DNA of 64,000 nt from Candidatus Pseudoruminococcus merdavium (GTDB lineage: Bacteria; Bacillota; Clostridia; Oscillospirales; Ruminococcaceae). A program made the position numbers and the translations under genes. Under the pieces are notes generated by a model that was not told the DNA's origin, did not search any database, and saw only the letters and a program-made list of their open reading frames with translations. Positions 30,482 to 40,082 of the stretch are shown piece after piece (the first letter of the stretch is position 1; the number at the start of each line of letters is the position of its first letter). The stretch is taken from positions 175,815-239,814 of the forward strand of contig CAJFSS010000001.1 of NCBI GenBank assembly GCA_904419745.1. Reading direction: 5' to 3'.

Positions 30482-32425
30482 ATGTCCATCGAAAGAATGT
30501 CGCTTATCAATATCATGGGAAGTATTAATTCCCTTGATCGGGTGTTGGAATTGTGCTGTAATACAGAAATTTTTCATCCGGAGATGGCGGCAGGAAGTTC
30601 CGGAGAGAAAGGGTTCCGTCCTATGCAGGAAGAAAACCCGTATTCTCCTCTTTTGCAGCGGCTGATGGATGCTTTTCGTATGTTGAGTGTCCCGGCCGTG
30701 TACAGCGATTATGGGGACCTATCCATGGATGTGGCAGATTTGAGGGAAGCAGTCCAAAAAATCTGGTGTGATGTAACTGAGGCGAGTAAACGCAGCGAAG
30801 AGCTGAAGAACAGTATTTCCATGCATGAACAGGTTCTTGCACAGGTCAATCATTTGCAGGGGCTCAATGTCAGTTTGGACGATATTGTACGTTCCAAGTA
30901 TTCAGTCGCACGCTTTGGGAAGCTGCCGAAGGACAGTTATCTGAAGCTTTCCTATTTTGAAAAGAAAAATTTCTTTTTCTTTGACTTTGACCACGATGAG
31001 GACTATTATTGGGGCGTTTACTTTGCCCCGGAAGAAAATGCAGAGGAAATTGAGGAGTTGTTTGCCTCCCTCTACTTTGAGGAAATCAAACTTCCGGATT
31101 ATGCGCATGGAACCCCGCAGATTGCCGCGCACGAGATAGAGGAACAATTGGACAAAGAACGCGGAGAACTTGAGGCGGTCCATGATCAGTTACGGGAACT
31201 GGGAGAGGGCAAACGTGAGGAATTCCAGAAGCTCTATTCCTACCTGAAAATGAAAAACGACACGTTTGCTTTCCGCAGATATGCGGTGACTGCTTACCGG
31301 CAGTTTCATTTGGAAGGTTTTGTGCCTAAAAATCGAGTGGACGAGTTTATGGATTTGTTCCAAAACATGGAGGACGTCATCTGCGAAGTACAGCCGGAAG
31401 ATGCGGATGCAAGGCTGAAACCTCCGGTGAAACTGAAAACCAACTGGTTTTTCCGGCCTTTTGAAATGTTTGTCACCATGTACGGCCTTCCAGATTATTA
31501 TGACGTCAATCCGACAAGCTTTATTGGGTTTATCTATGTGCTGCTGTTCGGTGTGATGTTCGGGGATCTGGGACAGGGCCTGATTTTGGTCATTGGCGGA
31601 TACCTGTTCTGGCGTTTTAAAAAGATGCAGCTTGGCGCGATTGTTTCCAGGTGCGGAATTTCCAGCATGGTATTTGGAACTGTTTATGGTTCTGTGTTCG
31701 GGTTTGAAAACCTGCTTGACCCGATGTTCCATGCCCTTGGATTTGCTGAAAAACCGATTGATGTCTTTGAATCACAGACGACAAACATGCTGCTTATCAG
31801 CGTGGTGGGAATTGGTGTGATTGTGGTGGCAAGCTCCATTATCATGAACATCTATCTGGGGCTGCGGAAGAAAAACTACGAAAGCGCGGTCTTTTCTAAC
31901 AATGGAATTGCTGGACTGGTATTATACCTTGGAACAATTCTTGCCGCGGTGCTGATGCTTGTATCTGGGATTAACCTGTTTCATCCACTATTTATCCTGC
32001 TAGTCATTGTTTTGCCGCTGTTGTTGATGGCACTCAAAGAACCGCTTGCCAGACTTTGTGAGCACAAACGCGGATTTAAGCCTGAGGGCGGCGTTGCTGG
32101 ATTCATTATGCAGACATTTTTTGAACTGTTTGAAATGGTTCTCAGTTATGTGACCAATACCCTCTCATTTTTGAGGGTAGGAGGTTTTGTCCTCAGCCAT
32201 GCGGGAATGATGGCGGTTGTAATGATGCTTGCCGAAATGGTGGGAACCGTTGGAAATCCGATTGTGGTTGTCATTGGAAACCTTTTCGTCATGGTACTCG
32301 AAGGGCTTTTGGTGGGAATTCAGGTACTCAGGCTTGTCTTTTATGAAACCTTTAGCCGGTTTTATGAAGGCGACGGGAAACCATATGTCCCTGCAAAGGT
32401 GGAATATGGTGAAGAGGAAAATTAA
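30482..32425 (+). CDS. ntpI: V-type ATP synthase subunit I (a-subunit)
   Basis: 647 residues. The N-terminal half (to about 320) is soluble and contains coiled coils; the C-terminal half has about eight transmembrane helices. Family blocks seen are the conserved PTSFIGFIYVLLFGVMFGDLG, written as PTSFIGF followed by FGVMFGDLGQGL, and the helix NTLSFLRVGGFVLSHAGM with the essential Arg that contacts the rotor. ATG 30482 is used because AAGGTGG lies seven bases upstream; the GTG two codons earlier is too close. The protein forms the ion half-channels. Confidence 0.93.
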   Translation: MSIERMSLINIMGSINSLDRVLELCCNTEIFHPEMAAGSSGEKGFRPMQEENPYSPLLQRLMDAFRMLSVPAVYSDYGDLSMDVADLREAVQKIWCDVTEASKRSEELKNSISMHEQVLAQVNHLQGLNVSLDDIVRSKYSVARFGKLPKDSYLKLSYFEKKNFFFFDFDHDEDYYWGVYFAPEENAEEIEELFASLYFEEIKLPDYAHGTPQIAAHEIEEQLDKERGELEAVHDQLRELGEGKREEFQKLYSYLKMKNDTFAFRRYAVTAYRQFHLEGFVPKNRVDEFMDLFQNMEDVICEVQPEDADARLKPPVKLKTNWFFRPFEMFVTMYGLPDYYDVNPTSFIGFIYVLLFGVMFGDLGQGLILVIGGYLFWRFKKMQLGAIVSRCGISSMVFGTVYGSVFGFENLLDPMFHALGFAEKPIDVFESQTTNMLLISVVGIGVIVVASSIIMNIYLGLRKKNYESAVFSNNGIAGLVLYLGTILAAVLMLVSGINLFHPLFILLVIVLPLLLMALKEPLARLCEHKRGFKPEGGVAGFIMQTFFELFEMVLSYVTNTLSFLRVGGFVLSHAGMMAVVMMLAEMVGTVGNPIVVVIGNLFVMVLEGLLVGIQVLRLVFYETFSRFYEGDGKPYVPAKVEYGEEEN

Positions 32426-32490
32426 AAGAATAGAAACCGTGCAATGCATGGTTCTAGATAAATGTATGAAATTTATGGAGGTTATTGATT

Positions 32491-32928
32491 ATGAAAACTG
32501 TACTTTTGTTTGTTGCACCGCTGCTTGTTGTTAGCCTTTTGATGGCTCCGCTCATCCCGGTTTATCGTGGCGTTACCACTGGAGTTAAGGCAAAACGCTC
32601 CATTATCTGTAACTTGTGTGCATTCTTTGGACTTTGCCTGCTGATGATGATTCTCCCAATCGGCGGTTTTGTCTCTGCGGCAGCTCCGGAAGCAGCTCAA
32701 GCAGTTGTCAGCATGGGACAGGGTCTTGGGTATCTGGCGGCAGCCCTGGTAACTGGAATGTCCTGTATTGGCGCGGCCATTGCCGTTGCAGCAGCAGCTC
32801 CTGCGGCAATCGGCGCATGCAGCGAGGATCCGAAGTCCTTTGGTAAATCCATCGTGTTCGTTGGCCTTGGAGAAGGTATCGGCGTGTATGGCCTGCTTAT
32901 CTCCTTCATGATTATTACGAACCTGTAA
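32491..32928 (+). CDS. ntpK: V-type ATP synthase subunit K (proteolipid rotor ring)
   Basis: 145 residues with four hydrophobic segments. The last helix contains the ion-binding carboxylate in FVGLGEGIGVYGLL. The preceding hairpin carries GACSEDPKSFGKS, the typical cytoplasmic loop. The first two helices look less conserved and have no carboxylate, so there is one ion site per four-helix subunit. The third helix (TGMSCIGAAIAVA) shows no Gln of the kind that helps bind Na+ in the Enterococcus ring, but I cannot settle the coupling ion from this. ATG 32491 follows GGAGG. Confidence 0.9.
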   Translation: MKTVLLFVAPLLVVSLLMAPLIPVYRGVTTGVKAKRSIICNLCAFFGLCLLMMILPIGGFVSAAAPEAAQAVVSMGQGLGYLAAALVTGMSCIGAAIAVAAAAPAAIGACSEDPKSFGKSIVFVGLGEGIGVYGLLISFMIITNL

Positions 32929-33003
32929 GAAGCAAATCTGCGGTGCGGTCGATACAGTGCCGCAGATTTCTTTTCAAAAAACTTTAGGAATGGGGCGTAG
33001 AGA

Positions 33004-33312
33004 ATGAAGTTTTTCTGTGTCAGCGATAATATTGACACCCAGATGGGAATGCGCCTTGCAGGGATTGAGGGCGTTGTCGTCCATGAACCGGACGAGGTGG
33101 AGCAGGCAATCCGCACCGCGATGGAAGACAAGGAAATTGGAATTATCCTTGTCTCTGAAAAACTTGTCAAGCTGTGCCCGCAGCTTATCTATGATTTAAA
33201 GCTGCATGTCAAATCCCCCTTGATTGTTGAAATTCCGGATCGCCATGGTTCGGACGATATCGGCGACAATATCACCCGGTATGTACGGGAAGCAATTGGA
33301 ATTAAAATCTAG
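33004..33312 (+). CDS. ntpG: V-type ATP synthase subunit F
   Basis: 102 residues with the alternating alpha/beta pattern of subunit F: MKFFCVSDNIDTQMGMRLAG at the start and IGIILVSEKLV in the centre, ending in a helix (DDIGDNITRYVREAIG). It belongs to the central stalk with subunit D and regulates the head. The start overlaps a GGAATGGGGCGTAGAGA leader. It lies between K and E in the operon. Confidence 0.88.
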   Translation: MKFFCVSDNIDTQMGMRLAGIEGVVVHEPDEVEQAIRTAMEDKEIGIILVSEKLVKLCPQLIYDLKLHVKSPLIVEIPDRHGSDDIGDNITRYVREAIGIKI

Positions 33313-33372
33313 CGGCAATGCGGCAAGATAAGAAAAGTGGACAGGGTTCCTGTCCGGATTGGAGGGAAAGGC

Positions 33373-33969
33373 ATGGCATATGATGCTCAGAAATTGTCGG
33401 TGTTTGAAAAAGCGGTAGAGCAGGAAACCGGCAAAAAGATTGAGGAAATCGACGCTGAAATTGAGGCGTATAAAAAACAGGAATACGAAAAAGTGCGCGA
33501 AATGCAGTATAACAAGATGTACACCTATATGCAGGAACAGGTGCGCGCAATCAAGGCAAAACACAAACGGGAAGTCACCCAGCATGACCTTGCCTGCAAA
33601 CGGGAACTTCTGGAGTACCGCAATTCCCTGGTAGAGCAGGTATTTGCGGACGCAAAAGAACAACTCAGACAGTTTACAAACAGTGATTCCTATGAAAATT
33701 ACCTGGTACGCAGGCTTTTGGCAGTGGCAAAGGATTTCCCGTGCGAAGGGGCTGTCATCCGGGTTTCCAAAGAGGATTTGAAGTTTGAAGACGTTCTCAA
33801 AAAAACAGTCCATGGTGTGACGGTGGAAGCAGATCCGAAAAACCATCTTGGCGGTTTTACCATTGTAAACCTGGAAAAACGTGTTTTGGAGGACGAAACC
33901 TTTGAAAGCCTGCTGGAGGATGAGCGCCAGGCTTTTTATGAGCGCTGTACTCTGAAAATCACGGATTAA
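33373..33969 (+). CDS. ntpE: V-type ATP synthase subunit E
   Basis: 198 residues. The N-terminal two fifths is a long charged helix (GKKIEEIDAEIEAYKKQEY and on), and the C-terminal domain contains the conserved LGGFTIVNLEKRVLEDETFE, here ending DETFESLLED. It forms the peripheral stalk together with the H/G subunit. ATG 33373 follows GGAGGGAAAGGC; a longer frame starts upstream without a signal. Confidence 0.88.
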   Translation: MAYDAQKLSVFEKAVEQETGKKIEEIDAEIEAYKKQEYEKVREMQYNKMYTYMQEQVRAIKAKHKREVTQHDLACKRELLEYRNSLVEQVFADAKEQLRQFTNSDSYENYLVRRLLAVAKDFPCEGAVIRVSKEDLKFEDVLKKTVHGVTVEADPKNHLGGFTIVNLEKRVLEDETFESLLEDERQAFYERCTLKITD

Positions 33970-33994
33970 ACAGGTTTCTTTGGAGGTGAAGACA

Positions 33995-35746
33995 ATGGCG
34001 AATGTCATCTATTCGATTAACGGGCCTGTCATTAAGGTCCGTAATACTAAGGACTTTTCCATGCTGGAAATGGTCTATGTTGGAAAAAATAAGATTATCG
34101 GCGAAGTAATTTCCATTACCGATAAAGAGACGACCATTCAGGTTTATGAGGGAACGACTGGCCTGAAACCGGGGGAGCCTGTTTATACCACTGGTTCTCC
34201 ACTTTGTGCAACGCTTGGCCCCGGGATTATTTCCAATATTTTTGATGGAATTGAACGTCCTTTGCGCGATATGGCGGAGGATGAAGGCGCTTTTATCGGC
34301 GTTGGTTCTGATATCCCGTCGCTGGATCAGCAGAGGGAGTACGACGTCACGTTGACAGTGAAAGCAGGAGATCATCTGAAGGGCGGAGAGGTATATGCTA
34401 CCTGCCCCGAGACTTCCCAGATTGTCCATAAATGCATGCTCTCTCCTCTGTTGGAGGGGGAAGTTGTTTCGGTAAAAGAAAATGGCAAGTACAAAGTCAA
34501 TGATGTGGTTGCTGTCATCCGCGATGCGGACGGCGCAGAACATGAGCTTACTCTGTGCCAGAAATGGCCGATCCGTACTCCCCGTCCGGTGGCAAACCGC
34601 ATGCCGACCAACCGCCCCTTGCTTACCGGACAGAGAATCATTGATACCATGTTCCCGGTGGCAAAGGGAGGAACCGCTGCCATCCCAGGAGGGTTTGGAA
34701 CCGGAAAGACCATGACCCAGCACCAGCTGGCTAAATGGTGCGACGCGGATATTATTGTCTATATCGGCTGTGGAGAGCGTGGTAATGAGATGACTCAGGT
34801 GCTTGAGGAATTCTCGGAACTGATTGACCCGCGGACAGGCAAGGCGCTGACAGACCGTACGGTACTGATTGCCAATACTTCCAATATGCCGGTGGCAGCG
34901 CGTGAGGCTTCCATCTATACCGGCATTACTTTGGCGGAGTATTACCGCGATATGGGATACCATGTGGCCATTATGGCGGACTCCACGTCCCGTTGGGCGG
35001 AGGCGCTGCGTGAGATCTCCGGACGTCTGGAGGAAATGCCTGCGGAAGAGGGCTTCCCGGCTTATCTGCCGTCCCGTCTGTCCGGCTTTTATGAACGTGC
35101 AGGTTATATGACCAACCTAAATGGGACGGAGGGTTCTGTCACCATTATCGGCGCGGTTTCTCCGCAGGGTTCTGACTTCTCTGAACCGGTTACTCAAAAT
35201 ACCAAGCGTTTCGTGCGTTGCTTCTGGGCCTTGGATAAATCCCTTGCCTATGCGCGCCATTATCCGGCCATTAACTGGATGACCAGTTACAGTGAATATG
35301 ATGATGATTTCACTGAGTATTATAATGAAAACGTGGGCAAGGATTTCCTTCCGCTCAAACGCCGGATTACCGCTCTGCTTGCAGAAGAAGCACGTCTGAT
35401 GGAAATTGTCAAGCTGATTGGCTCCGACGTCCTCCCGGACGATCAGAAGCTGGTCATTGAGATTGCAAAGGTCATCCGTGTCGGATTTTTGCAGCAAAAT
35501 GCATTCCACGCGGACGATACCTATGTCCCGATGGAAAAACAGCGGGAAATGATGAAGGTAATTTTGTATCTCTATGACAAGTCTACAGAACTTGTTTCCC
35601 GTAATATCCCAATTTCCAACATTCTCTCAACCGGTATTTTTGATAAACTGACCCGTATTAAATACGATATCCCGAATGATAAACTGGAAATGTTTGAAGA
35701 TTACTATAAGGATATTGACGAAAAGCTTGCACAGAGCGATCGATAA
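33995..35746 (+). CDS. ntpA: V-type ATP synthase catalytic subunit A
   Basis: 583 residues. It carries the catalytic nucleotide site: P-loop GGFGTGKTMTQ (about 232-242), then GERGNEMTQVLEEF with the catalytic Glu, and DSTSRWAEALREIS. The extra non-homologous domain typical of A/V-type A subunits (about 110-185) is present, which separates it from F-type beta. ATG 33995 follows TTGGAGGTG. Neighbours on both sides are other subunits. Confidence 0.97.
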   Translation: MANVIYSINGPVIKVRNTKDFSMLEMVYVGKNKIIGEVISITDKETTIQVYEGTTGLKPGEPVYTTGSPLCATLGPGIISNIFDGIERPLRDMAEDEGAFIGVGSDIPSLDQQREYDVTLTVKAGDHLKGGEVYATCPETSQIVHKCMLSPLLEGEVVSVKENGKYKVNDVVAVIRDADGAEHELTLCQKWPIRTPRPVANRMPTNRPLLTGQRIIDTMFPVAKGGTAAIPGGFGTGKTMTQHQLAKWCDADIIVYIGCGERGNEMTQVLEEFSELIDPRTGKALTDRTVLIANTSNMPVAAREASIYTGITLAEYYRDMGYHVAIMADSTSRWAEALREISGRLEEMPAEEGFPAYLPSRLSGFYERAGYMTNLNGTEGSVTIIGAVSPQGSDFSEPVTQNTKRFVRCFWALDKSLAYARHYPAINWMTSYSEYDDDFTEYYNENVGKDFLPLKRRITALLAEEARLMEIVKLIGSDVLPDDQKLVIEIAKVIRVGFLQQNAFHADDTYVPMEKQREMMKVILYLYDKSTELVSRNIPISNILSTGIFDKLTRIKYDIPNDKLEMFEDYYKDIDEKLAQSDR

Positions 35747-35779
35747 CAGCCGGCTGATATAGGAACGGAGGGAAAAACT

Positions 35780-37189
35780 ATGGCAATTCAATATCTTGGG
35801 CTGGATGAAATCAACGGTTCCCTGATTGTCCTTGACCATGTGCCGAACGCAAGCTTTGATGAACTAGTAGAACTCAGGTTGCAAAACGGTACTTCCCGTC
35901 TGGGACGTGTTGTCGAGATTCAGGGCGAGCGCGTTGTCATCCAGGTCTTTGAAGGGACAAACGATTTGTCCCTTGTCAATACCACAACAAAATTTACCGG
36001 CAAACCGATGGAACTGCCTCTTTCCAAGGAACTTCTTGGACGTATTTTCAATGGGGCAGGCAAACCGATTGACGGTTTAGGGGAGATCTTCCCGGAGTCC
36101 TACGCAGATATCAACGGAAAACCGATTAACCCGGTTTCCCGGACGTATCCGAGAAACTACATCCGTACCGGAATCTCTTCCATTGATGCACTGATGACCC
36201 TGATTCGGGGTCAAAAGCTTCCGATTTTCTCGGATTCCGGACTCTCTCACGATAAACTCGCCGCACAGATTGTCCGCCAGGCAAGGATTGCGGACGAGGC
36301 GGGACAGGGTTTTGGTGTTGTGTTTGCCGCAATGGGCGTCAAAAACGACGTTGCGGATTACTTCAAATCCCAATTTGAGCAGAGCGGCGTTTTGGAGCGT
36401 GTGGCAATGTTTGTCAACCTCTCCAACGACCCGATCATTGAGCGTATCCTGACTCCCCGCTGCGCCCTGACGGCAGCGGAGTATCTTGCTTACGAGCACG
36501 ATATGCACATTCTGGTTATTTTGACCGATATGACTTCCTATGCAGAGGCAGTCCGTGAATTCTCCTCTTCCAAGGGTGAGATTCCTGGCAGAAAGGGATA
36601 CCCTGGCTATCTGTATTCCGATCTGGCGTCCCTGTATGAACGCGCCGGAATTATTAAAGGCGCAAAGGGTTCTGTTACCCAGATCCCAATCTTAACCATG
36701 CCCAACGGCGATATCACCCATCCAATCCCGGACTTGACCGGATATATTACAGAGGGTCAGATTGTTCTGGATAGGGAGCTTGCCCAGCAGGGGATTTATC
36801 CCCCGGTGTCGGTGCTCCCATCCCTTTCCAGGCTGATGAAAGACGGTATCGGAAAAGGTTACACCAGAGAAGATCACACGGATGTGGCAAACCAGCTCTT
36901 TGCCTGCTATGCAAAAGTGAGCGACGCACGTTCTCTGGCATCCGTCATCGGTGAGGAGGAGCTCTCTCCGACTGACAAGGCTTATCTGGAATTTGGAAAG
37001 CAATTTGAGGAAAACTTCCTTTCCCAAGGGGAGAATGAGGATCGTTCCATTGAACAGACCTTGGATCTCGGATGGGATTTGCTCTGCCTGCTTCCAAAAG
37101 AGGAGCTTGACCGTGTCGATACGGATCTGCTCTTCCAGTTCTACGATTCCAGCCGTGCAGACCGTTTCCGCAAACGGAAAAAGTTTTAA
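35780..37189 (+). CDS. ntpB: V-type ATP synthase regulatory subunit B
   Basis: 469 residues. It resembles A but has no Walker A lysine motif ([17 protein letters not shown] occupies the place), as expected for the non-catalytic subunit. The conserved stretches [34 protein letters not shown], named in two parts [12 protein letters not shown] and [16 protein letters not shown], and [15 protein letters not shown] are intact. ATG 35780 follows CGGAGG. It alternates with A in the hexameric head. Confidence 0.97.
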   Translation: MAIQYLGLDEINGSLIVLDHVPNASFDELVELRLQNGTSRLGRVVEIQGERVVIQVFEGTNDLSLVNTTTKFTGKPMELPLSKELLGRIFNGAGKPIDGLGEIFPESYADINGKPINPVSRTYPRNYIRTGISSIDALMTLIRGQKLPIFSDSGLSHDKLAAQIVRQARIADEAGQGFGVVFAAMGVKNDVADYFKSQFEQSGVLERVAMFVNLSNDPIIERILTPRCALTAAEYLAYEHDMHILVILTDMTSYAEAVREFSSSKGEIPGRKGYPGYLYSDLASLYERAGIIKGAKGSVTQIPILTMPNGDITHPIPDLTGYITEGQIVLDRELAQQGIYPPVSVLPSLSRLMKDGIGKGYTREDHTDVANQLFACYAKVSDARSLASVIGEEELSPTDKAYLEFGKQFEENFLSQGENEDRSIEQTLDLGWDLLCLLPKEELDRVDTDLLFQFYDSSRADRFRKRKKF

Positions 37190-37229
37190 TTACCTCGGAG
37201 AAAATGCGGCCTGACAGGAGGGACAGCCT

Positions 37230-37862
37230 ATGGCACAAGCCGTTTTCCCAACCAAGGGAAATCTGATCAATACAAAAAAGTCGCTCAGTCTGGCAAAACT
37301 TGGTTTTGATTTGATGGACCGCAAAAGAAACATCCTTGTGCGCGAAATGGTTGCGTTGATGGATGAGGCAAAGCAGGTCCGAAGCCAGATTGAAGAGACC
37401 TATGCAACTGCATATCGGGCGTTGCAAAGCGCCAACATCACTCTCGGCGTTATTGAAAGCATCGCGAACGGCATTGAAGTGGAAAACGGGGTGCATATCA
37501 CCTACCGCAGCGTCATGGGGGTGGAAATACCACGTGTGACCCTGCACAGTACCCAGCCCAGCACCGTTTACGGTTTTACTGGGACAAACTCCCAGTTTGA
37601 TGTTGCATATATCTCCTTTGAAAAAGCAAAGGAATTCACCGTCATGCTTGCGGCAATTGAAAACAGCGTCTACCGCCTTGCCAATGAGATTAAAAAGACC
37701 CAGCGTCGGGCAAATGCCCTGAGCAACATCATCATCCCCCAGTTTGAGGAGACGATTAAGATGATCACGGAAGCGCTGGAAGAAAAAGAACGCGAGGAAT
37801 TCAGCCGCCTGAAAGTGATTAAAAAGACAAAAGATGAAAAGGCAGCGGAAGCTGCCGGATAA
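37230..37862 (+). CDS. ntpD: V-type ATP synthase subunit D
   Basis: 210 residues forming two long antiparallel helices around a short middle region, the central rotor shaft. Family signatures are FPTKGNLINTKKSLSLAKLG, split here as FPTKGNL and KKSLSLAKLGFDLMDRKR, and the C-terminal KTQRRANALSNIIIP. ATG 37230 follows CAGGAGGGACAG. It is the last gene of the operon; a terminator follows eight bases after the stop. Confidence 0.95.
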   Translation: MAQAVFPTKGNLINTKKSLSLAKLGFDLMDRKRNILVREMVALMDEAKQVRSQIEETYATAYRALQSANITLGVIESIANGIEVENGVHITYRSVMGVEIPRVTLHSTQPSTVYGFTGTNSQFDVAYISFEKAKEFTVMLAAIENSVYRLANEIKKTQRRANALSNIIIPQFEETIKMITEALEEKEREEFSRLKVIKKTKDEKAAEAAG

Positions 37863-37869
37863 TTGCTAC

Positions 37870-37912
37870 CCCTTCCGGGAAACCAGAACAGGTTTCTTGG
37901 AAGGGATTTTTA
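37870..37912 (+). terminator. Terminator of the ATPase operon
   Basis: CCCTTCC/GGAAGGG outer stem and GAAACC/GGTTTC inner stem around a 6-nt loop, followed by ATTTTTATT. Confidence 0.85.
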
Positions 37913-38027
37913 TTGGGAATCATTTTCCATTGCTGTTATGAAAAAATTGGAAAGTGCGTATTTTTGCATGTACTGAAGATTCATTTCCCATACTCTCATC
38001 GAACAAATTGATGGGGGAATGAGACCG

Positions 38028-38798
38028 ATGTACGCAAATAAAGTGGAAATTACCGGAGTAAATACCTCAAAACTGAAAGTGCTCAAAGAAAAAGAAAAGG
38101 AAGCGCTTTTAAAACGGGTAAAACAGGGGGATAAACAGGCCAGAGAAGAACTGATTAACGGAAACCTCCGTCTGGTACTCAGTGTTGTCCAGCGGTTTGT
38201 CGGGCGGGGAGAAAATATGGACGATTTGTTCCAGGTTGGTTGTATCGGCCTGATGAAAGCGATTGATAATTTTAATACGGAAATCAATGTACGGTTCAGC
38301 ACCTATGCAGTCCCTATGATTTTGGGGGAGCTGCGGCGTTATCTGCGGGATAATAACCCGGTACGAGTCAGCCGATCGATGCGGGATTTGGCCTATAAGG
38401 CGATGCAGGCTAAAGAGGAGCTCATTGGAAAAAATGCCAAAGAGCCGACTATCGAAGAAATTGCAAAACACCTTGGCACGCCAAAAGAAGAAGTTGTTCT
38501 GGCGCTGGAGGCAATCGTGGATCCGGTTTCGCTGTATGAACCGGTGTATTCCGACGGCGGGGATACCATTTATGTTATGGATCAGATTGGGGATAAAAAC
38601 GCAGAACTCAACTGGCTGGAAGAACTGGCGATTAAAGAGGCCATCCAGGGCCTGGGCGAACGGGAAAAAAGGATTTTGAGTCTCCGGTTTCTAAGTGGAA
38701 AAACGCAAATGGAAGTTGCCCGGGAAATCGGAATTTCCCAGGCACAAGTCTCCCGTTTGGAAAAAGGGGCGTTAGGACAGATTAAAAAGCAACTATAA
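38028..38798 (+). CDS. sigG: Sporulation sigma factor SigG (late forespore)
   Basis: 256 residues with regions 2, 3 and 4 of sigma-70. The N terminus NKVEITGVNTSKLKVL is the SigG signature that distinguishes it from SigF. Region 2 has DLFQVGCIGLMKAIDNF and RFSTYAVPMILGELRRYLRD, named in two parts RFSTYAVPMI and LGELRRYLRD. Region 4 ends with QMEVAREIGISQAQVSRLEK. ATG 38028 is chosen because GGGGGA lies nine bases upstream; the ATG three codons earlier abuts it. It stands alone here, not behind spoIIGA-sigE as in Bacillus. It ends 6 bp inside the converging neighbour. Confidence 0.95.
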   Translation: MYANKVEITGVNTSKLKVLKEKEKEALLKRVKQGDKQAREELINGNLRLVLSVVQRFVGRGENMDDLFQVGCIGLMKAIDNFNTEINVRFSTYAVPMILGELRRYLRDNNPVRVSRSMRDLAYKAMQAKEELIGKNAKEPTIEEIAKHLGTPKEEVVLALEAIVDPVSLYEPVYSDGGDTIYVMDQIGDKNAELNWLEELAIKEAIQGLGEREKRILSLRFLSGKTQMEVAREIGISQAQVSRLEKGALGQIKKQL

Positions 38799-39896
38799 AA
38801 TTTCCGGGTTTTTCTCCAATACTTTAGCGGCAACTCCCTGCGCAAGAGTATCCAGTTCAGAAAAATCCATGCAGTTTCCATAATAGGCTTCCAAGTCGTC
38901 GTGAATGAGTTTCGCCTCATGGATGAGCTTCCCTGCTTCTCCGAGCAGTTCCAGGGAAGCTTTACGATTAAAGCGAATACGGGCTTTTTTGGTTTTCAGC
39001 GCATCGAGATTTAAGAACCGCCGTGCATGAATGGTACGGCAGTCACTGACAGTGATGGGGTGCCAGTGGTTTGAGGTCATATATCCCATACGCAGGGCGG
39101 GGATAAATAGGTGCTCTAATTTCTCAAACGGTGAGATAGGGCAATAGCAGGTGACAACATCATATCCGGCACGCAGTGCATGATCCTTGAGCGCTTGGAG
39201 CAAAAGCCGGTTGACACTCCCATATTCATCTTCAATCAGGCAGACACGATCGCATAAAACGGAAGGGGTATCCAGGAACATCATAATCCCTTCCTGCGTT
39301 ACACAGCTAAGCAGGCGGGGAATTTCTTTTCCAGAACCTTTGGCACGAGGTTTCATTTCCCGGGCGGCCAGTCTGGCGGCATATTTTCTGATTTTTCCGA
39401 TATCGGTTTCTTCCAAGGCCATGCGGTATGTATCGCTAATCAGGGATCCTGCGGCGGAGACAAAACGGACGGCACGCTTGCTGGTCATTTCGCTCTCGTT
39501 GGTCAGGGCGATAATTTTGTCCCGATAGGACTCTAATCGATCGGTGTTCAGGTAGATGGATAAATCCAAAGTGTGTTCATAAACGCCTGGATAACGCGGC
39601 TCCAGAGAGTGAGGGCGAGTTCCATCCACTACGCAGAATTTAAGCGTTGGAAAAACCGCCGCGTCCAATTTGGTTGGGTCGGCGGTGCAATGGATCAGTT
39701 CCGGATGCGGTTCCCTGTGGGAAAGCAGGAGGAACAGGTTTTCAATAAAAGTGGATTTTCCACATCCAGGGCTGCCTTTGAGGATTAACATATGCCATCC
39801 ATCCTGGACATTGGACAGTTCTGAAAATCTGGAAACAAACCCCTGTGGGGAATTAGCAGTCAAAAAGTAATGCGCGGCATTGTTGACAGCAGACAT
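38793..39896 (-). CDS. P-loop nucleotide kinase-like ATPase (PRK06851-type)
   Basis: 367 residues. A P-loop LKGSPGCGKSTF lies near residue 40, followed by HCTADPTKLDAAV and the family block VVDGTRPHSLEPRYPGVYE. These match my recollection of the PRK06851 group of uncharacterised ATPases common in spore-forming clostridia; the biochemical function is unknown. The second half (about 190-340) seems to repeat the fold, beginning at the pattern VCLIEDEYGSVNRLLLQ. It is convergent with sigG and its stop codon overlaps the sigG stop by 6 bp. That neighbour hints at, but does not prove, a sporulation role. Confidence 0.7.
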   Translation of the reverse strand: MSAVNNAAHYFLTANSPQGFVSRFSELSNVQDGWHMLILKGSPGCGKSTFIENLFLLLSHREPHPELIHCTADPTKLDAAVFPTLKFCVVDGTRPHSLEPRYPGVYEHTLDLSIYLNTDRLESYRDKIIALTNESEMTSKRAVRFVSAAGSLISDTYRMALEETDIGKIRKYAARLAAREMKPRAKGSGKEIPRLLSCVTQEGIMMFLDTPSVLCDRVCLIEDEYGSVNRLLLQALKDHALRAGYDVVTCYCPISPFEKLEHLFIPALRMGYMTSNHWHPITVSDCRTIHARRFLNLDALKTKKARIRFNRKASLELLGEAGKLIHEAKLIHDDLEAYYGNCMDFSELDTLAQGVAAKVLEKNPEIL

Positions 39897-40002
39897 CGTT
39901 CATCCCTCCGATAAAAATCAATCCGACAATAGGAAAAGGGTAAGGTTTTGGTAAATTGCCGGGCTTTTTCGGGATGCTCTTTCTCACTTTTGGGGAAAAG
40001 GC

Positions 40003-40048
40003 AATAAAAATGGAGTATAAAGCGCCCAAAAAAGCGTTTATACTCCAT
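40003..40048 (-). terminator. Terminator of the uracil-DNA glycosylase gene
   Basis: ATGGAGTATAAA (40010-40021) and its perfect complement (40037-40048) form a 12-bp stem; on the minus strand it is followed by TTTTTATTG. Confidence 0.75.
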
Positions 40049-40082
40049 AGTATTCTGAAAAAACAGGTTTGCTACTGTAAAA

